64,000 nt of DNA, taken from NCBI GenBank assembly GCA_024636345.1, contig JAGXHG010000020.1, forward strand, positions 45,606 through 109,605, read 5' to 3'. Below the pieces are notes generated by a model. The model ran no database searches and was not told where the DNA came from. It saw only the letters and a list, made by a program, of their open reading frames with translations. Of this stretch, positions 53,911 through 63,272 are shown one piece after another; position 1 is the first letter of the stretch; each line of letters starts with the position of its first letter. The position numbers and the translations under genes are program-made. This stretch comes from Desulfobulbaceae bacterium (lineage in GTDB: Bacteria; Desulfobacterota; Desulfobulbia; Desulfobulbales; Desulfocapsaceae).

Positions 53911-56148
53911 ATGCCACCCATCTCTGGATCTACCAGATTTCTCCACAACGCCCTTCGGGGTCTTTATCTATATGGCCCCCAAATCCAACTGACAGCTCTC
54001 ACAGCGGTCTTTATGGAAACAACCATATTATGGAAGACACTTCCAAAAACTCTTCTTTTTTCTGGAATACTTTGCTACACCTGCCTTTCCTTTTTGTATA
54101 TTTTTTTGATTGCCTATGCCCGCCGAGGATTAACGTTGAAGATCAGCAAGACTTATCGCCTTCTGCTTCTCATCTCTCTGTTGCTGGCTCTCTGTTGGGG
54201 AAGCAGCGTTCTGCTTATTAAAAATAGCACCCTGCTATTCTATGCCATACATGCCCTGTTTCTCTTTTGTGCCTGCGCCCTCTTCAGCAGCTACCTTGCT
54301 GCTATTCCGACAATGGCCTATTGTTTTCTCTCCATCGGCCTTATACCCATGCTCTACATCCTCTTTTTCAAGGCACCTGCCTCCTATATGACCCCCCTTG
54401 CCCATAGCCTGCTTGCACTCACTTTTTTGCAAGGGAGCTTCATCTATTTTTATTCAAGGGCACTCCGTACTGCCACCCACAAGCTCAGGACAAGACCCCG
54501 AAGTTACTACCCTGCGACATCACAAAATCTTTCAGCCCTCAAGGTTCTTAACGACTTCAAGGAACAATTACAAAAATTCACTGATCAAAAAACATCGCAC
54601 AGACTGATCCGCAACGAGGCCATCTGGAATACCATTCTTACTATCACCGACCAATCCCATCTACAAAAGAGCTGGCAAAACTGCTTCAGCGGCAAGCTTT
54701 CCACCCTCTGCCAGCCGCTGGAAAGCGACCGAATCTACATCGTCGAAGCAGATAAAAGCGCCAGACAGACTGCCAGGCAACAACAAAAATACCAGGCAAC
54801 CATTGACCATAGCTGGATATTCAACAACCCAGATTGCTTTGCCCTTCTGAAAGAGGGACATATGATCAACAACCAATCACCTCAAGTAACAGAACAAGAT
54901 CAAAATGAACTCAAGGAACTCGGCATCCAAGCCTTTCTCGATATCCCGATCTTATTGAATAATGAACTCTGGGGAGTCATCGGCATGGATAGACTGACAA
55001 AAGCAGCTCCGTTTACCGAGCAACAGACTCAGGGATTAAAATTTATTGCCAATATCCTGGCCATGACCATCCGCAACCAACAGGATTGTTCAGAAAGGGA
55101 CCGCTTAGCAACAGTGATTGAACAATCAAGTGACTGCACCCTCATAACCAACCCTGCAGGCCAAATTCTTTATGCCAATCCTGCCTGTGAAACTATCACC
55201 GGCTATTCACAATCAGAAATCATCAACACACACATAAAAACCCTCTATCCTGAAAATATCACAGACAGCAACACATGGAAAGAGATCACAACTGCCCTGA
55301 AAAATGGAAAAAAATGGCAGGGGCAATTTGCCAGCTATCGCAAAGATCACACCCTCTACGAAGAAGAGATGCTCCTCTCGCCAGCCTTCAATCCAGAGGG
55401 AGGCATTAGCCACCAAGTGATCGTTAAACGAAACATCACAGAAAAGAAACGATTAGAATCCATTGTCGAGGCGGCAAACCTCATGGACAATATCGGATTT
55501 ATTTTTTCCAGTATTCGCCATGAACTGGGCAACCCGATCAATTCGATCAAAGTCTCTCTCTCGGTTCTCGATTCCAACCTCGAAATCTATGACAAAAATG
55601 ACATCAAACGTTTTATCAATCGTGGGCTTTCAGATATTGGTCGCGTTGAATATCTGCTCAAAACACTCAAAAATTTCAGCACATTTGAACGCCCGATCAT
55701 CGAAAAGACCGACATGACGGCCCTGCTCAACAAATTCCTCACCCTGATTGCAACAGATCTCAAACAAAAGGACATCCAACTAACTACCAATATCCCTAAA
55801 GACCCACATGTCGGCATGATCGATCCCCGTGCTTTTCAGCAAGTGCTACTCAACCTGATCGCTAATGCGGCCGATTCCCTTACCGAAACCTTGCAAAAAA
55901 ACATTTCTCTTACCATGCTCCAGAAAGAAAATGGCCAGATCAATATCATTATTGGCGACAATGGTTGTGGCATCAGTGACCATGAACAGGCCAATCTATT
56001 CAAACCTTTTTATACCACTAAACCGCAGGGAACCGGCTTGGGCCTGGTTATTGTCAAAAAAATGCTCTCCAAGATGGGCTGCTCCATCGACATCCGCAGT
56101 AAAAACAACATAGGGAGCAAGGTTCTTATTGTTATTCCCGGGCTTTGA
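53911..56148 (+). CDS. Membrane sensor histidine kinase: multi-TM, GAF, PAS, HisKA, HATPase
   Basis: The protein of about 745 residues begins with six or seven hydrophobic helices (about 1-215), then a GAF-like domain (about 240-405, GIQAFLDIPILLNNELWGVIGMDRL), a PAS domain (TLITNPAGQILYANPACETITGYS), and the kinase core. The phosphoacceptor box is IRHELGNPINSIKVSLSVLD, the N-box LLNLIANAADSL, and the ATP lid DNGCGISDHEQ, FKPFYTTKPQGTGLGL. All catalytic residues look intact. I use the ATG at 53911; a GTG at 53848 would add 21 residues. Neither has a clear ribosome site. The response regulator gene follows 180 bases later and is the probable partner. Confidence 0.88.
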   Translation: MPPISGSTRFLHNALRGLYLYGPQIQLTALTAVFMETTILWKTLPKTLLFSGILCYTCLSFLYIFLIAYARRGLTLKISKTYRLLLLISLLLALCWGSSVLLIKNSTLLFYAIHALFLFCACALFSSYLAAIPTMAYCFLSIGLIPMLYILFFKAPASYMTPLAHSLLALTFLQGSFIYFYSRALRTATHKLRTRPRSYYPATSQNLSALKVLNDFKEQLQKFTDQKTSHRLIRNEAIWNTILTITDQSHLQKSWQNCFSGKLSTLCQPLESDRIYIVEADKSARQTARQQQKYQATIDHSWIFNNPDCFALLKEGHMINNQSPQVTEQDQNELKELGIQAFLDIPILLNNELWGVIGMDRLTKAAPFTEQQTQGLKFIANILAMTIRNQQDCSERDRLATVIEQSSDCTLITNPAGQILYANPACETITGYSQSEIINTHIKTLYPENITDSNTWKEITTALKNGKKWQGQFASYRKDHTLYEEEMLLSPAFNPEGGISHQVIVKRNITEKKRLESIVEAANLMDNIGFIFSSIRHELGNPINSIKVSLSVLDSNLEIYDKNDIKRFINRGLSDIGRVEYLLKTLKNFSTFERPIIEKTDMTALLNKFLTLIATDLKQKDIQLTTNIPKDPHVGMIDPRAFQQVLLNLIANAADSLTETLQKNISLTMLQKENGQINIIIGDNGCGISDHEQANLFKPFYTTKPQGTGLGLVIVKKMLSKMGCSIDIRSKNNIGSKVLIVIPGL

Positions 56149-56331
56149 CAGCTTTTTCTGGACACAGGCCAACTTCACATGGTAAAAAGGAAGTATTCAG
56201 CCACGTTTATATATGATATCAAATCACATCTCATCAAATTAACTGCGTGAAAGAAGAGATAAATTTATTCTCCTTTCCACTTGATGAACTGTCACATTTA
56301 TCACCCGGCAGAAGCCGGTATGGGAGTTGCA

Positions 56332-57516
56332 ATGAATACCGTTCTTATTGTTGACGATGATGAAAGCTTTTTGCTCAGCCTGATTGATGGGTTTAAGTCA
56401 TACGAAGATCAATTTGGTATTATTACCGCCCATAATGGCGAGGAGGCAGTCGCCATCCTGGATGAACAGGATATCCATCTGGTCCTCACAGACCTGAAAA
56501 TGCCCAAGATGGACGGTTTTGCGCTGGTTGCCCACCTCAGCGCCCACCATCCTGAGCTCCCAGTTATTGTCATGACTGCCTTCGGCACACCGGATATTGA
56601 AGAAAACCTAAAAGAAATCGGGGCGTTCCAATATATAGAAAAGCCTATCGATTTCAACCTGCTGGTCACAAAGATCTTGAAAGGACTTGAGGGCCGCTCC
56701 AAAGGATTCATCACCGGAGTATCTCTGAGCTCATTTCTCCAGTTACTGGAACTGGACAAAAAAACATGCACCGTCACTGTTCGTTCTGGTAAGCATCTGG
56801 GTACTATGTATTTTAGAAACGGTGATCTCCTGGATGCCGAAACTGATGATATTTCTGGGGCAGATGCCGCCTTCAAAATCATCAGCTGGAAAAATGTAGA
56901 GATTGTGCTGGACAACTCCTGCAAAATTTCTGAGCCAAAAATCCATGATTCTCTAGGTTTTATTCTGTTGGAGGGGAGCAGAAGACAAGACGAGCAGAAT
57001 GCATCGCCCACCAGTTCTGCACCCCAGCCGCACCCTACCAACACCTCTCTCGATTCCATAGACCTGACTAGTATGGACCTGGGACTTGATGATTTCCTCC
57101 ATGATGATGATGAGGTCCTCCCTCCTCCCTCTCTAACAACTGCGGCCCTGACGACAGCCCCCACCCACACAGCCAATCCAATATTACAGCAATTTATCAC
57201 CATGCTGGACGCAATGCCTGAGATCAGCAACTCCATTCTCGTCTCAAAAGATGGCAATCTGGTATACGCTGCCAAGGCAGCTGATGACCAGATCTCGAAT
57301 TTCATAACCTATATTTCCGTTGTCAGCCAGCAGCTTCAAGAAGCAATGGGAACAGGGGGACAGCAATACACCATGCTCACATTGAGCAGTGGCAACAATC
57401 TTCTTATTCTCAACGGGAAAGAGGTTGTAGTCGGCCTGGAGATTAGTAACACCGTCCCTCCCGGCCCGGTCGCAGCGGGCTTACGACCCGTGTTAAGCAG
57501 GATTAGCATGCAATAA
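56332..57516 (+). CDS. Response regulator with DUF4388-like and Roadblock/LC7-like domains
   Basis: The protein of about 394 residues has an N-terminal receiver domain (residues 1-120: VLIVDDDESFLLSLIDGF, LVLTDLKMPKMDGFALV with the phosphorylatable aspartate, VIVMTAFG, YIEKPI), a middle domain with GVSLSSFLQLLELDKKTCTVTV and GTMYFRNGDLLDAETDDISG that matches DUF4388, a Pro/Ser-rich linker, and a C-terminal Roadblock/LC7-like domain (ILVSKDGNLVYAAKAADD). The ATG at 56332 has GGGAG five bases upstream; the frame is open 51 bases further back. Roadblock/LC7 proteins regulate small Ras-like GTPases such as MglA, but no GTPase gene is present here. It is followed by another Roadblock-like gene. 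Confidence 0.85.
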   Translation: MNTVLIVDDDESFLLSLIDGFKSYEDQFGIITAHNGEEAVAILDEQDIHLVLTDLKMPKMDGFALVAHLSAHHPELPVIVMTAFGTPDIEENLKEIGAFQYIEKPIDFNLLVTKILKGLEGRSKGFITGVSLSSFLQLLELDKKTCTVTVRSGKHLGTMYFRNGDLLDAETDDISGADAAFKIISWKNVEIVLDNSCKISEPKIHDSLGFILLEGSRRQDEQNASPTSSAPQPHPTNTSLDSIDLTSMDLGLDDFLHDDDEVLPPPSLTTAALTTAPTHTANPILQQFITMLDAMPEISNSILVSKDGNLVYAAKAADDQISNFITYISVVSQQLQEAMGTGGQQYTMLTLSSGNNLLILNGKEVVVGLEISNTVPPGPVAAGLRPVLSRISMQ

Positions 57517-57585
57517 TCAGGAACCGTTTTTGCTAAAAAGAGACAAGGTTCTTTTGTGATCACAGACTATAAAAGGAAATGTACC

Positions 57586-58254
57586 ATGGATTCACTCCTC
57601 AAAGAAATCAATATGCTTCCCGGAGTTTTTGGCTGTTTTGTTTACACAGGCAATCAAGAACTGGCGGCCGCAAAACTTCCACCGATCTTCAAGGAAAATA
57701 CTATAAAAACCATGGGCAACCTTCTCACCCGCACCATAAAGATGGGGACTATGGCCAATCTGGACATGGCAAGCATTGAATTCAAATTCGATGTGTCACT
57801 ACTAATTGTCAAACCCTTGGCAGAGGGAGCAATTCTGGTCATGGTCTGTGAGCCTGCCGTAAATAAGTCCCTTATCAACATGACCCTCTCAATGTTGATA
57901 AATGATATCCAGACCGCAGTCAACAAAGGCCCTGCAGCCATAACGCAATCCTCTCACCAGCCCGAGGGTGGCATGCAAGCACAGACTGCTCCCTCTCAAG
58001 AACCGGTGCAACAACACAAGGAGGCCGAAATTGACTCTGTACTTGCGCCGATACTGGAGCAGATAAAAGACGCTTTAGCCTATGCTATTGGGCCAATTGC
58101 CGGACAAGTCATGAAAGATATCATTGAACTCTGGGCACAGCAGGGGCCAACGTCAAAACAACAACTGCCGGCCCTGGCAACTCTGCTCTGCCAAGAGATC
58201 AACGACAAAGAGCTGGAAACAGAATTCATGAGCCAGGTTCGGCCCTTATTCTGA
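57586..58254 (+). CDS. Roadblock/LC7-like protein, putative partner of the response regulator
   Basis: The protein of about 222 residues has an N-terminal domain (about 1-110, LPGVFGCFVYTGNQELAAAKLPP, ALLIVKPLAEGAILVMVCEP-like strands) that fits the Roadblock/LC7 fold, a Gln/Pro-rich linker, and a C-terminal helical domain (about 150-222, LAPILEQIKDALAYAIGPIAGQVMKDII). I start it at the ATG at 57586 with AAGGA upstream; an alternative GTG lies 30 bases before. Family assignment is by fold pattern only and less certain than for the neighbour. It is 70 bases after the response regulator and very probably in the same operon. Confidence 0.65.
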   Translation: MDSLLKEINMLPGVFGCFVYTGNQELAAAKLPPIFKENTIKTMGNLLTRTIKMGTMANLDMASIEFKFDVSLLIVKPLAEGAILVMVCEPAVNKSLINMTLSMLINDIQTAVNKGPAAITQSSHQPEGGMQAQTAPSQEPVQQHKEAEIDSVLAPILEQIKDALAYAIGPIAGQVMKDIIELWAQQGPTSKQQLPALATLLCQEINDKELETEFMSQVRPLF

Positions 58255-58299
58255 TCGAGATATCACTATCGCCTGCAGAGCGGCTGGCTATCCTTCAAC

Positions 58300-60009
58300 T
58301 TATAGCTGTTTGTGGATTTCTGAGCTTGTAACGACCACCGTTTTATTCAAACGATACAGGCTCACCTCCCGTTCTGGTAGAAATATGATCACGGCCCGCT
58401 CTCCGTCCTGGCTGAACCCAAGTTCCCTGAGACACTGCCCTGAGAAACGTAAGCAAAAACCTTTTTTAAAAAACTGTTTCCTGCTCCCTTTATCAAAGAC
58501 ACCCGCAAGCTCAGAACCTGCCTGCTGATAGAGTTCATTCCTTACCACCAGCGGCTGTTCTTCTTCGAGCTCGACCTGCAGACATGAAGGCAGGAAACGA
58601 TGCCCGCAACGCAACCAGTCATAACGCAGGATTTCCAGGAGCAAAGGACCATCTTCCCTCCCCTGAATCAACCGACTGAGCAATTGTCCCATAAATTCCT
58701 GAGTGGCCGCCAGAGCAAAGAAATTTTCCTCCTGGCAGATCCGCAGCAGTTCCTGGAAAAATGGGGCCACATCCTCTCCTTTCCTCCGCAGATACTCCCA
58801 GAGTGAAGGGAAATAGCGGTTATTGACAAATTTCTCCACACACTCGCAGAACCAGTAAAGTTCCTGCAACACAGCATGATCCAGCCACTGATTGGCCAAC
58901 ACCGCATAAGGTGGCTGTTTACAACTCACGTATGAGCAGCTTTCTGCATCTCTACTGATTGCTGTGCCGGGAAGCAGCTTCAATAACCCCATCTGTAGAT
59001 AATGCGCACCGGTGGCGAAAAGCTCTGCAAATGAGTGGTAAAATTCCTCCTTGGTCTCATAAGGAAGACCAAGAATCAGATCCACATGGAGATGGATGGA
59101 ACCAAGGAGCACAAGCCTTTTGATATTCCGCAAAGCGCTTGCCAGATCGACCATGCGACCAACTGCCTGCAGGGTGTGATGGTGGGTGGACTGAACCCCG
59201 ATCTCAAACTGAAAACGCCCCACCGGCACACTCTGGAGAAAAGCAAACATCTCTTCAGTAAAACGATCAGGAGTTATCTCAAAATGAAACAAGGTTTCGC
59301 TTTCAATCCCCATGAGAAACTTCCAGATGGCCAGTGCCCGCTCCGGTCTGTCATTAAAGGTTCGATCCACAAAACGCAGCGTCGCCGGCCTATGACGCAA
59401 TATCTGGGCAAGCTCCTGCTGAACCTGGCCAAACTCCTTATGATACACTCCTTTTTCCGCCGAAGAAAGGCAGTAGCTGCAAGAGAATGGACAGCCTCTG
59501 GAACTCTCATAATAGATATTTCTGTTTCTCAGATGTAAGGTGAAGTCCTCTTCACGATACGGCGACAAGAGGACACGATCCTGCATCTGGAGAAATGAGC
59601 CTCCATACAGAGGTTGCAGGGTTTTTGTTTCCATATCCCGATAAAAAGACTCGTTCACGGCCTCCATATCACCACTGACCACTGTACATGACGCTGGAGG
59701 AAGATTGCGGCCAATGACCACGGCCTGGGGGCCGCCTACCACCACACCACAATCAGGAAGGCACCCTTTCAGATCATGAATCAACTGTTCCACCCTATCG
59801 GAATTCCAGACAGCAGCTGAAAAAAAGATGTAATCCGGACTCCCCTGACTGAGACGAAGCAGCGTTTCATAATAGGAGTCATTGATAGTTAGCTGACACA
59901 ACTCTGTCTCCATCCCCGGACAGTTCTTCTCCAATTCATTACGAACATGGAACAAGGCGAGACAGGAATGGGTAAAGCGGGCATTGAGAGCCACAATTTT
60001 GATCTGCAT
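58300..60009 (-). CDS. B12-binding-like radical SAM protein with DUF4080-type C-terminus
   Basis: The 569-residue protein has an N-terminal cobalamin-binding-like Rossmann domain (KIVALNARFTHSCLALFHVRNEL, VVVGGPQAVVIG), although no DxHxxG cobalamin ligand motif is seen, and a radical SAM core with CPFSCSYC (C173, C177, C180), FVDRTFNDRPERAL and HVDLILGLPYET. The C-terminal 180 residues match the DUF4080 tail of this subfamily. The 4Fe-4S cluster would cleave SAM to a 5'-deoxyadenosyl radical; the substrate is unknown, and relatives are methyltransferases or modification enzymes. It ends 45 bases from the convergent Roadblock gene. Confidence 0.88.
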   Translation of the reverse strand: MQIKIVALNARFTHSCLALFHVRNELEKNCPGMETELCQLTINDSYYETLLRLSQGSPDYIFFSAAVWNSDRVEQLIHDLKGCLPDCGVVVGGPQAVVIGRNLPPASCTVVSGDMEAVNESFYRDMETKTLQPLYGGSFLQMQDRVLLSPYREEDFTLHLRNRNIYYESSRGCPFSCSYCLSSAEKGVYHKEFGQVQQELAQILRHRPATLRFVDRTFNDRPERALAIWKFLMGIESETLFHFEITPDRFTEEMFAFLQSVPVGRFQFEIGVQSTHHHTLQAVGRMVDLASALRNIKRLVLLGSIHLHVDLILGLPYETKEEFYHSFAELFATGAHYLQMGLLKLLPGTAISRDAESCSYVSCKQPPYAVLANQWLDHAVLQELYWFCECVEKFVNNRYFPSLWEYLRRKGEDVAPFFQELLRICQEENFFALAATQEFMGQLLSRLIQGREDGPLLLEILRYDWLRCGHRFLPSCLQVELEEEQPLVVRNELYQQAGSELAGVFDKGSRKQFFKKGFCLRFSGQCLRELGFSQDGERAVIIFLPEREVSLYRLNKTVVVTSSEIHKQL

Positions 60010-60120
60010 TAAACTCTTTCTTAATGGTTGAAGGTTGTTTCTCTACTATGATAGTATGCATAATATAAGTGATCATTTTTAACAGGAAACAGAACCATAA
60101 GCAACACTCAGGAGAAAACC

Positions 60121-63100
60121 TTGTCCTCGTCATTTACCACTTCACCACCTTCTCTTTCTCTTTTTCTACTCACGTTCCTGCCGCTTTTTCTCTTGCTCCT
60201 GGCAGCTCCCGCCGCAGCCAGCGTCCCCTCCTACGAACTTGCCATTTTCTTTCAGCCTGATAAACAGACGATGAACGGCACCGCCCATATCTCGATGCCG
60301 GCCGGTCAGGAACTCTCCCTGGCACTCGAGGGGATATCAGCTTCCGCTATCATGATCAACACGATGGGGCAGGAGACAATCCCCGTGCCTGTCCCGAACG
60401 ATGGATATCTGCATTTCCCTGCTACAAATAACCCACTGGAAGTGTTCATCTCATATAGCAAACAGATCCCCGATAACGACGTTGACAACATGATCAGTGA
60501 TCAGGGTATCATTCTCTCCAGCATGTGGCATCCCATCCCCGACCGAAACATGCGGTTCAAACTCAGGGCCATGGTGCCCAAAGGATTCAAGGCAATAGCA
60601 GAATCAGATAACCTCGACTATACGGCCAGGAACAAAGAACATTCTTTTTCATTTTCACAACCGGTACAATCCATTCATTTTGCCGCTGGTCCCTACAGCA
60701 TAAAAACGCTCAAGATACGGAAGGATCTCCTGGTCTCCACCTGGTTCTTCAAAGAGGATGCATCACTAAGCCACGAATATCTGGAAGCGGCCGCTAAATA
60801 TATCAGGCGATACGAACAGGAGATAGGTACCTTTCCCTACCATCACTATGCCATTATTGCCAACCGTCTGCCAAGCGGTTTGGGTATGCCCACCTTTACT
60901 CTCCTGGGCCAACAGGTACTCCGCCTGCCTTTTATCAAGGACACCTCACTGGGGCACGAGATCCTGCACTCCTGGTTTGGCAATAGCATCGAGGTTCGTC
61001 CGGACTCAGGCAACTGGTGTGAGGGGTTAACCAGCTATCTTGCCGACTACGCCTATGATGAAGACAAGGGGCAGGGTGCGACCCACCGGAAAGAAGCCCT
61101 TATCAACTATCAGAGCTATGTCTCTCCGCAAACAGCAATACCCTTGGGCGATTTCAGATCCGCAAGCCATAATCAGGCCATGGCCCAGACAATACGTGCC
61201 GTTGGCTACAACAGAGGGGCAATGTTTTTTCACGAGTTGGAAAAGTTGCTGGGTCCGGAACTTTTTTCGGAAGGGCTACGTCAATTCTACCAGAGCCACC
61301 GTGGCCAGGCTGTTTCGTGGAACGAGATCAGGGAAAATTTTGAGCAGATTGCAAAACAGGATTTGCATAAATTCTTCCTGGAACGATTGGAATCTCCAGA
61401 TATTCCCAATTTGTCCATCTCCCATATCCGGACAGACAACAGCAAGCCTCAGACCGTGCTCACTTTTACTGTGCAACAACAGAGCAAAAAACCATTCACC
61501 CTGGCCCTGCCCATACTGGTCAAGACTCCGCAGGGTGAACAGCGGTTTTCACGTACACTCTCACAGGTACAAACAACCATTGAACTGTCGATAGATGGAC
61601 CTCCTACAGAATTGATCATCGACCCCGATTACAACCTGCTGCGAGTCTTAACCCCGAAGGAGTTTCCCCCTGTCTGGTCCCGTTTTCTCGGAGCCCCTGA
61701 AAAGAGAGTCGTATTGGAATCTGACACCACGGCCAAAGTCTTTGCACCACTACTGCAAAACCTTGCCGAACCTTCCTGGAAGATCATGACCGCAGAACAG
61801 GTACACAATCAGGATCTGAGCAAAGGGACGTTCCTCTTTCTTGGAATCAACAGCCCAGCCAGCCGCTCACTCTTTTCCATACCTGACCATCCACAACAAG
61901 GATTCAGCTTGGATGTCCGCCCCAACCCCCTGAACCTGAGCCAGGTAGCCGTCATCATGAGCAGCAGCAGTGCTGCGGAAACGGCAGCCGCTCTACCAAA
62001 GCTCTCCCACTACGGAAAATATTCCTGGCTCTCTTTTCAAGAAGGACGGATTCAAGAAAAAAACATCCGAGAAAGCGAATCCGGCATCCATTTTATTCTG
62101 GAACGCTTACCCTCAGGTGGGTCGGTCCCCCTACTGAACTCTTTTAACACCACTATCGACCAATTGAACCATCGCCGAGTTATCTACGTGGGAGAAAGCC
62201 ATACCTCAATGGCTGACCATCGGCTCCAGTTCAGAATCATCCAGGCCCTGCACCAGAAAAATCCAAATCTAGCTATTGGCATGGAGATGTTTCCCCGAAG
62301 CAGTCAAACAGCCCTTGACGCCTATATCAATGACGACACCATAAGCGAGGAGGATTTTCTCCGATCCTCGCACTATTTTAAGGTATGGAGCTATGACTGG
62401 CGCTATTTTCGTGATATCTTCAATTATGCGCGCAGACACAAGATCCCGGTAATCGGCCTCAATCTGGAAAGAGAGATTGTCAGCAAGATTTTTAAAGACG
62501 GCCATACTGATTCCTTGAACGCGGAACAAAAAAAGAGTCTAGCCGGGAACCGGGACCTGGACCTCCCCGGATATACAGAACGATTGAGAGAAGTGCATGA
62601 ATTTCATGCCAGCAACCAGCAAGCAGAAAATGGGATGCTGACCGGTTTTATCCAGGCCCAGGCGATATGGGACGAAACCATGGCCGAGACAGCAGCCAAT
62701 TTTTTAACTGATCACCCCGCCACCCGAATGGTGATCCTGGCAGGGACCCAGCACACCCGCAAAGACTCGGGGATCCCACCACGGGTAGCGAGCAGAATAG
62801 AGGTAACACAAGCATCAATAGTCAATCTCAACGCCGACGATACAGGGGAAGGCCTTCATCAGACCACGGATTTCTTCTTTCTGGCAGACCCTGTTGACCT
62901 TGAACCAGTGGGGAAGATGGGTCTAGTGCTGACGGAGATGCAAGAAGGTGAAGAGAAAGGGCTGAAAATCAATGATATCAGCCCGCTGGGCAAGGCTGGT
63001 CAAGCAGGAGTGCAAAAAGATGATCTCCTGATTGCCATAAACAACACTACCATCAGCTCAATGGAGGATGTACGTATTATTCTCATGGATAAGCAGGTAG

Positions 63101-63210
63101 GAGACCATGTCAGATTACGCATCCAGCGTCAGAACGAACGCCGACAAACCGAAGAGAAAGAGGTGGAAGTAGAACTTTCCAATCTGGAGATGCCAAAAAC
63201 GAGGGTGTAA
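60121..63210 (+). CDS. Exported M1 peptidase-like / ChaN-like / PDZ fusion protein
   Basis: The 1029-residue protein joins three parts. After a signal peptide (SLSLFLLTFLPLFLLLLAAPA) comes an M1-type zinc aminopeptidase region (about 30-560) with HEILH at 279-283, the second ligand in WCEG at E301 (17 residues after H283) and a candidate catalytic tyrosine in GYNRGAMFFHEL. The usual GxMEN loop is GLGMPTF instead. Next is a ChaN-like haem/iron-regulated domain (about 680-905, RVIYVGESHTSMADHRLQ, GMEMFPRSSQ, LAGTQHTR). A PDZ domain closes the protein (about 930-1015, AGQAGVQKDDLLIAINN). The start is a TTG with AGGAG six bases upstream; there is no in-frame ATG nearby. It is likely periplasmic. 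Neither part seems degraded. Confidence 0.83.
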   Translation: MSSSFTTSPPSLSLFLLTFLPLFLLLLAAPAAASVPSYELAIFFQPDKQTMNGTAHISMPAGQELSLALEGISASAIMINTMGQETIPVPVPNDGYLHFPATNNPLEVFISYSKQIPDNDVDNMISDQGIILSSMWHPIPDRNMRFKLRAMVPKGFKAIAESDNLDYTARNKEHSFSFSQPVQSIHFAAGPYSIKTLKIRKDLLVSTWFFKEDASLSHEYLEAAAKYIRRYEQEIGTFPYHHYAIIANRLPSGLGMPTFTLLGQQVLRLPFIKDTSLGHEILHSWFGNSIEVRPDSGNWCEGLTSYLADYAYDEDKGQGATHRKEALINYQSYVSPQTAIPLGDFRSASHNQAMAQTIRAVGYNRGAMFFHELEKLLGPELFSEGLRQFYQSHRGQAVSWNEIRENFEQIAKQDLHKFFLERLESPDIPNLSISHIRTDNSKPQTVLTFTVQQQSKKPFTLALPILVKTPQGEQRFSRTLSQVQTTIELSIDGPPTELIIDPDYNLLRVLTPKEFPPVWSRFLGAPEKRVVLESDTTAKVFAPLLQNLAEPSWKIMTAEQVHNQDLSKGTFLFLGINSPASRSLFSIPDHPQQGFSLDVRPNPLNLSQVAVIMSSSSAAETAAALPKLSHYGKYSWLSFQEGRIQEKNIRESESGIHFILERLPSGGSVPLLNSFNTTIDQLNHRRVIYVGESHTSMADHRLQFRIIQALHQKNPNLAIGMEMFPRSSQTALDAYINDDTISEEDFLRSSHYFKVWSYDWRYFRDIFNYARRHKIPVIGLNLEREIVSKIFKDGHTDSLNAEQKKSLAGNRDLDLPGYTERLREVHEFHASNQQAENGMLTGFIQAQAIWDETMAETAANFLTDHPATRMVILAGTQHTRKDSGIPPRVASRIEVTQASIVNLNADDTGEGLHQTTDFFFLADPVDLEPVGKMGLVLTEMQEGEEKGLKINDISPLGKAGQAGVQKDDLLIAINNTTISSMEDVRIILMDKQVGDHVRLRIQRQNERRQTEEKEVEVELSNLEMPKTRV

Positions 63211-63272
63211 AATAGTTTGTGTAAATGGCCAATCAGGGGTACGTCAAGCCCCACCCTCTAGAAGGAGCTCAC
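63211..63272 (+). mobile_element. Left boundary region of an IS256-family element
   Basis: The bases just after the M1 fusion stop (AGTTTGTGTAAATGGCC) and before the transposase start resemble the left end of an IS256-type element. The exact terminal inverted repeat and any 8-9 bp target duplication cannot be checked because the right end is outside the window. Confidence 0.5.
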
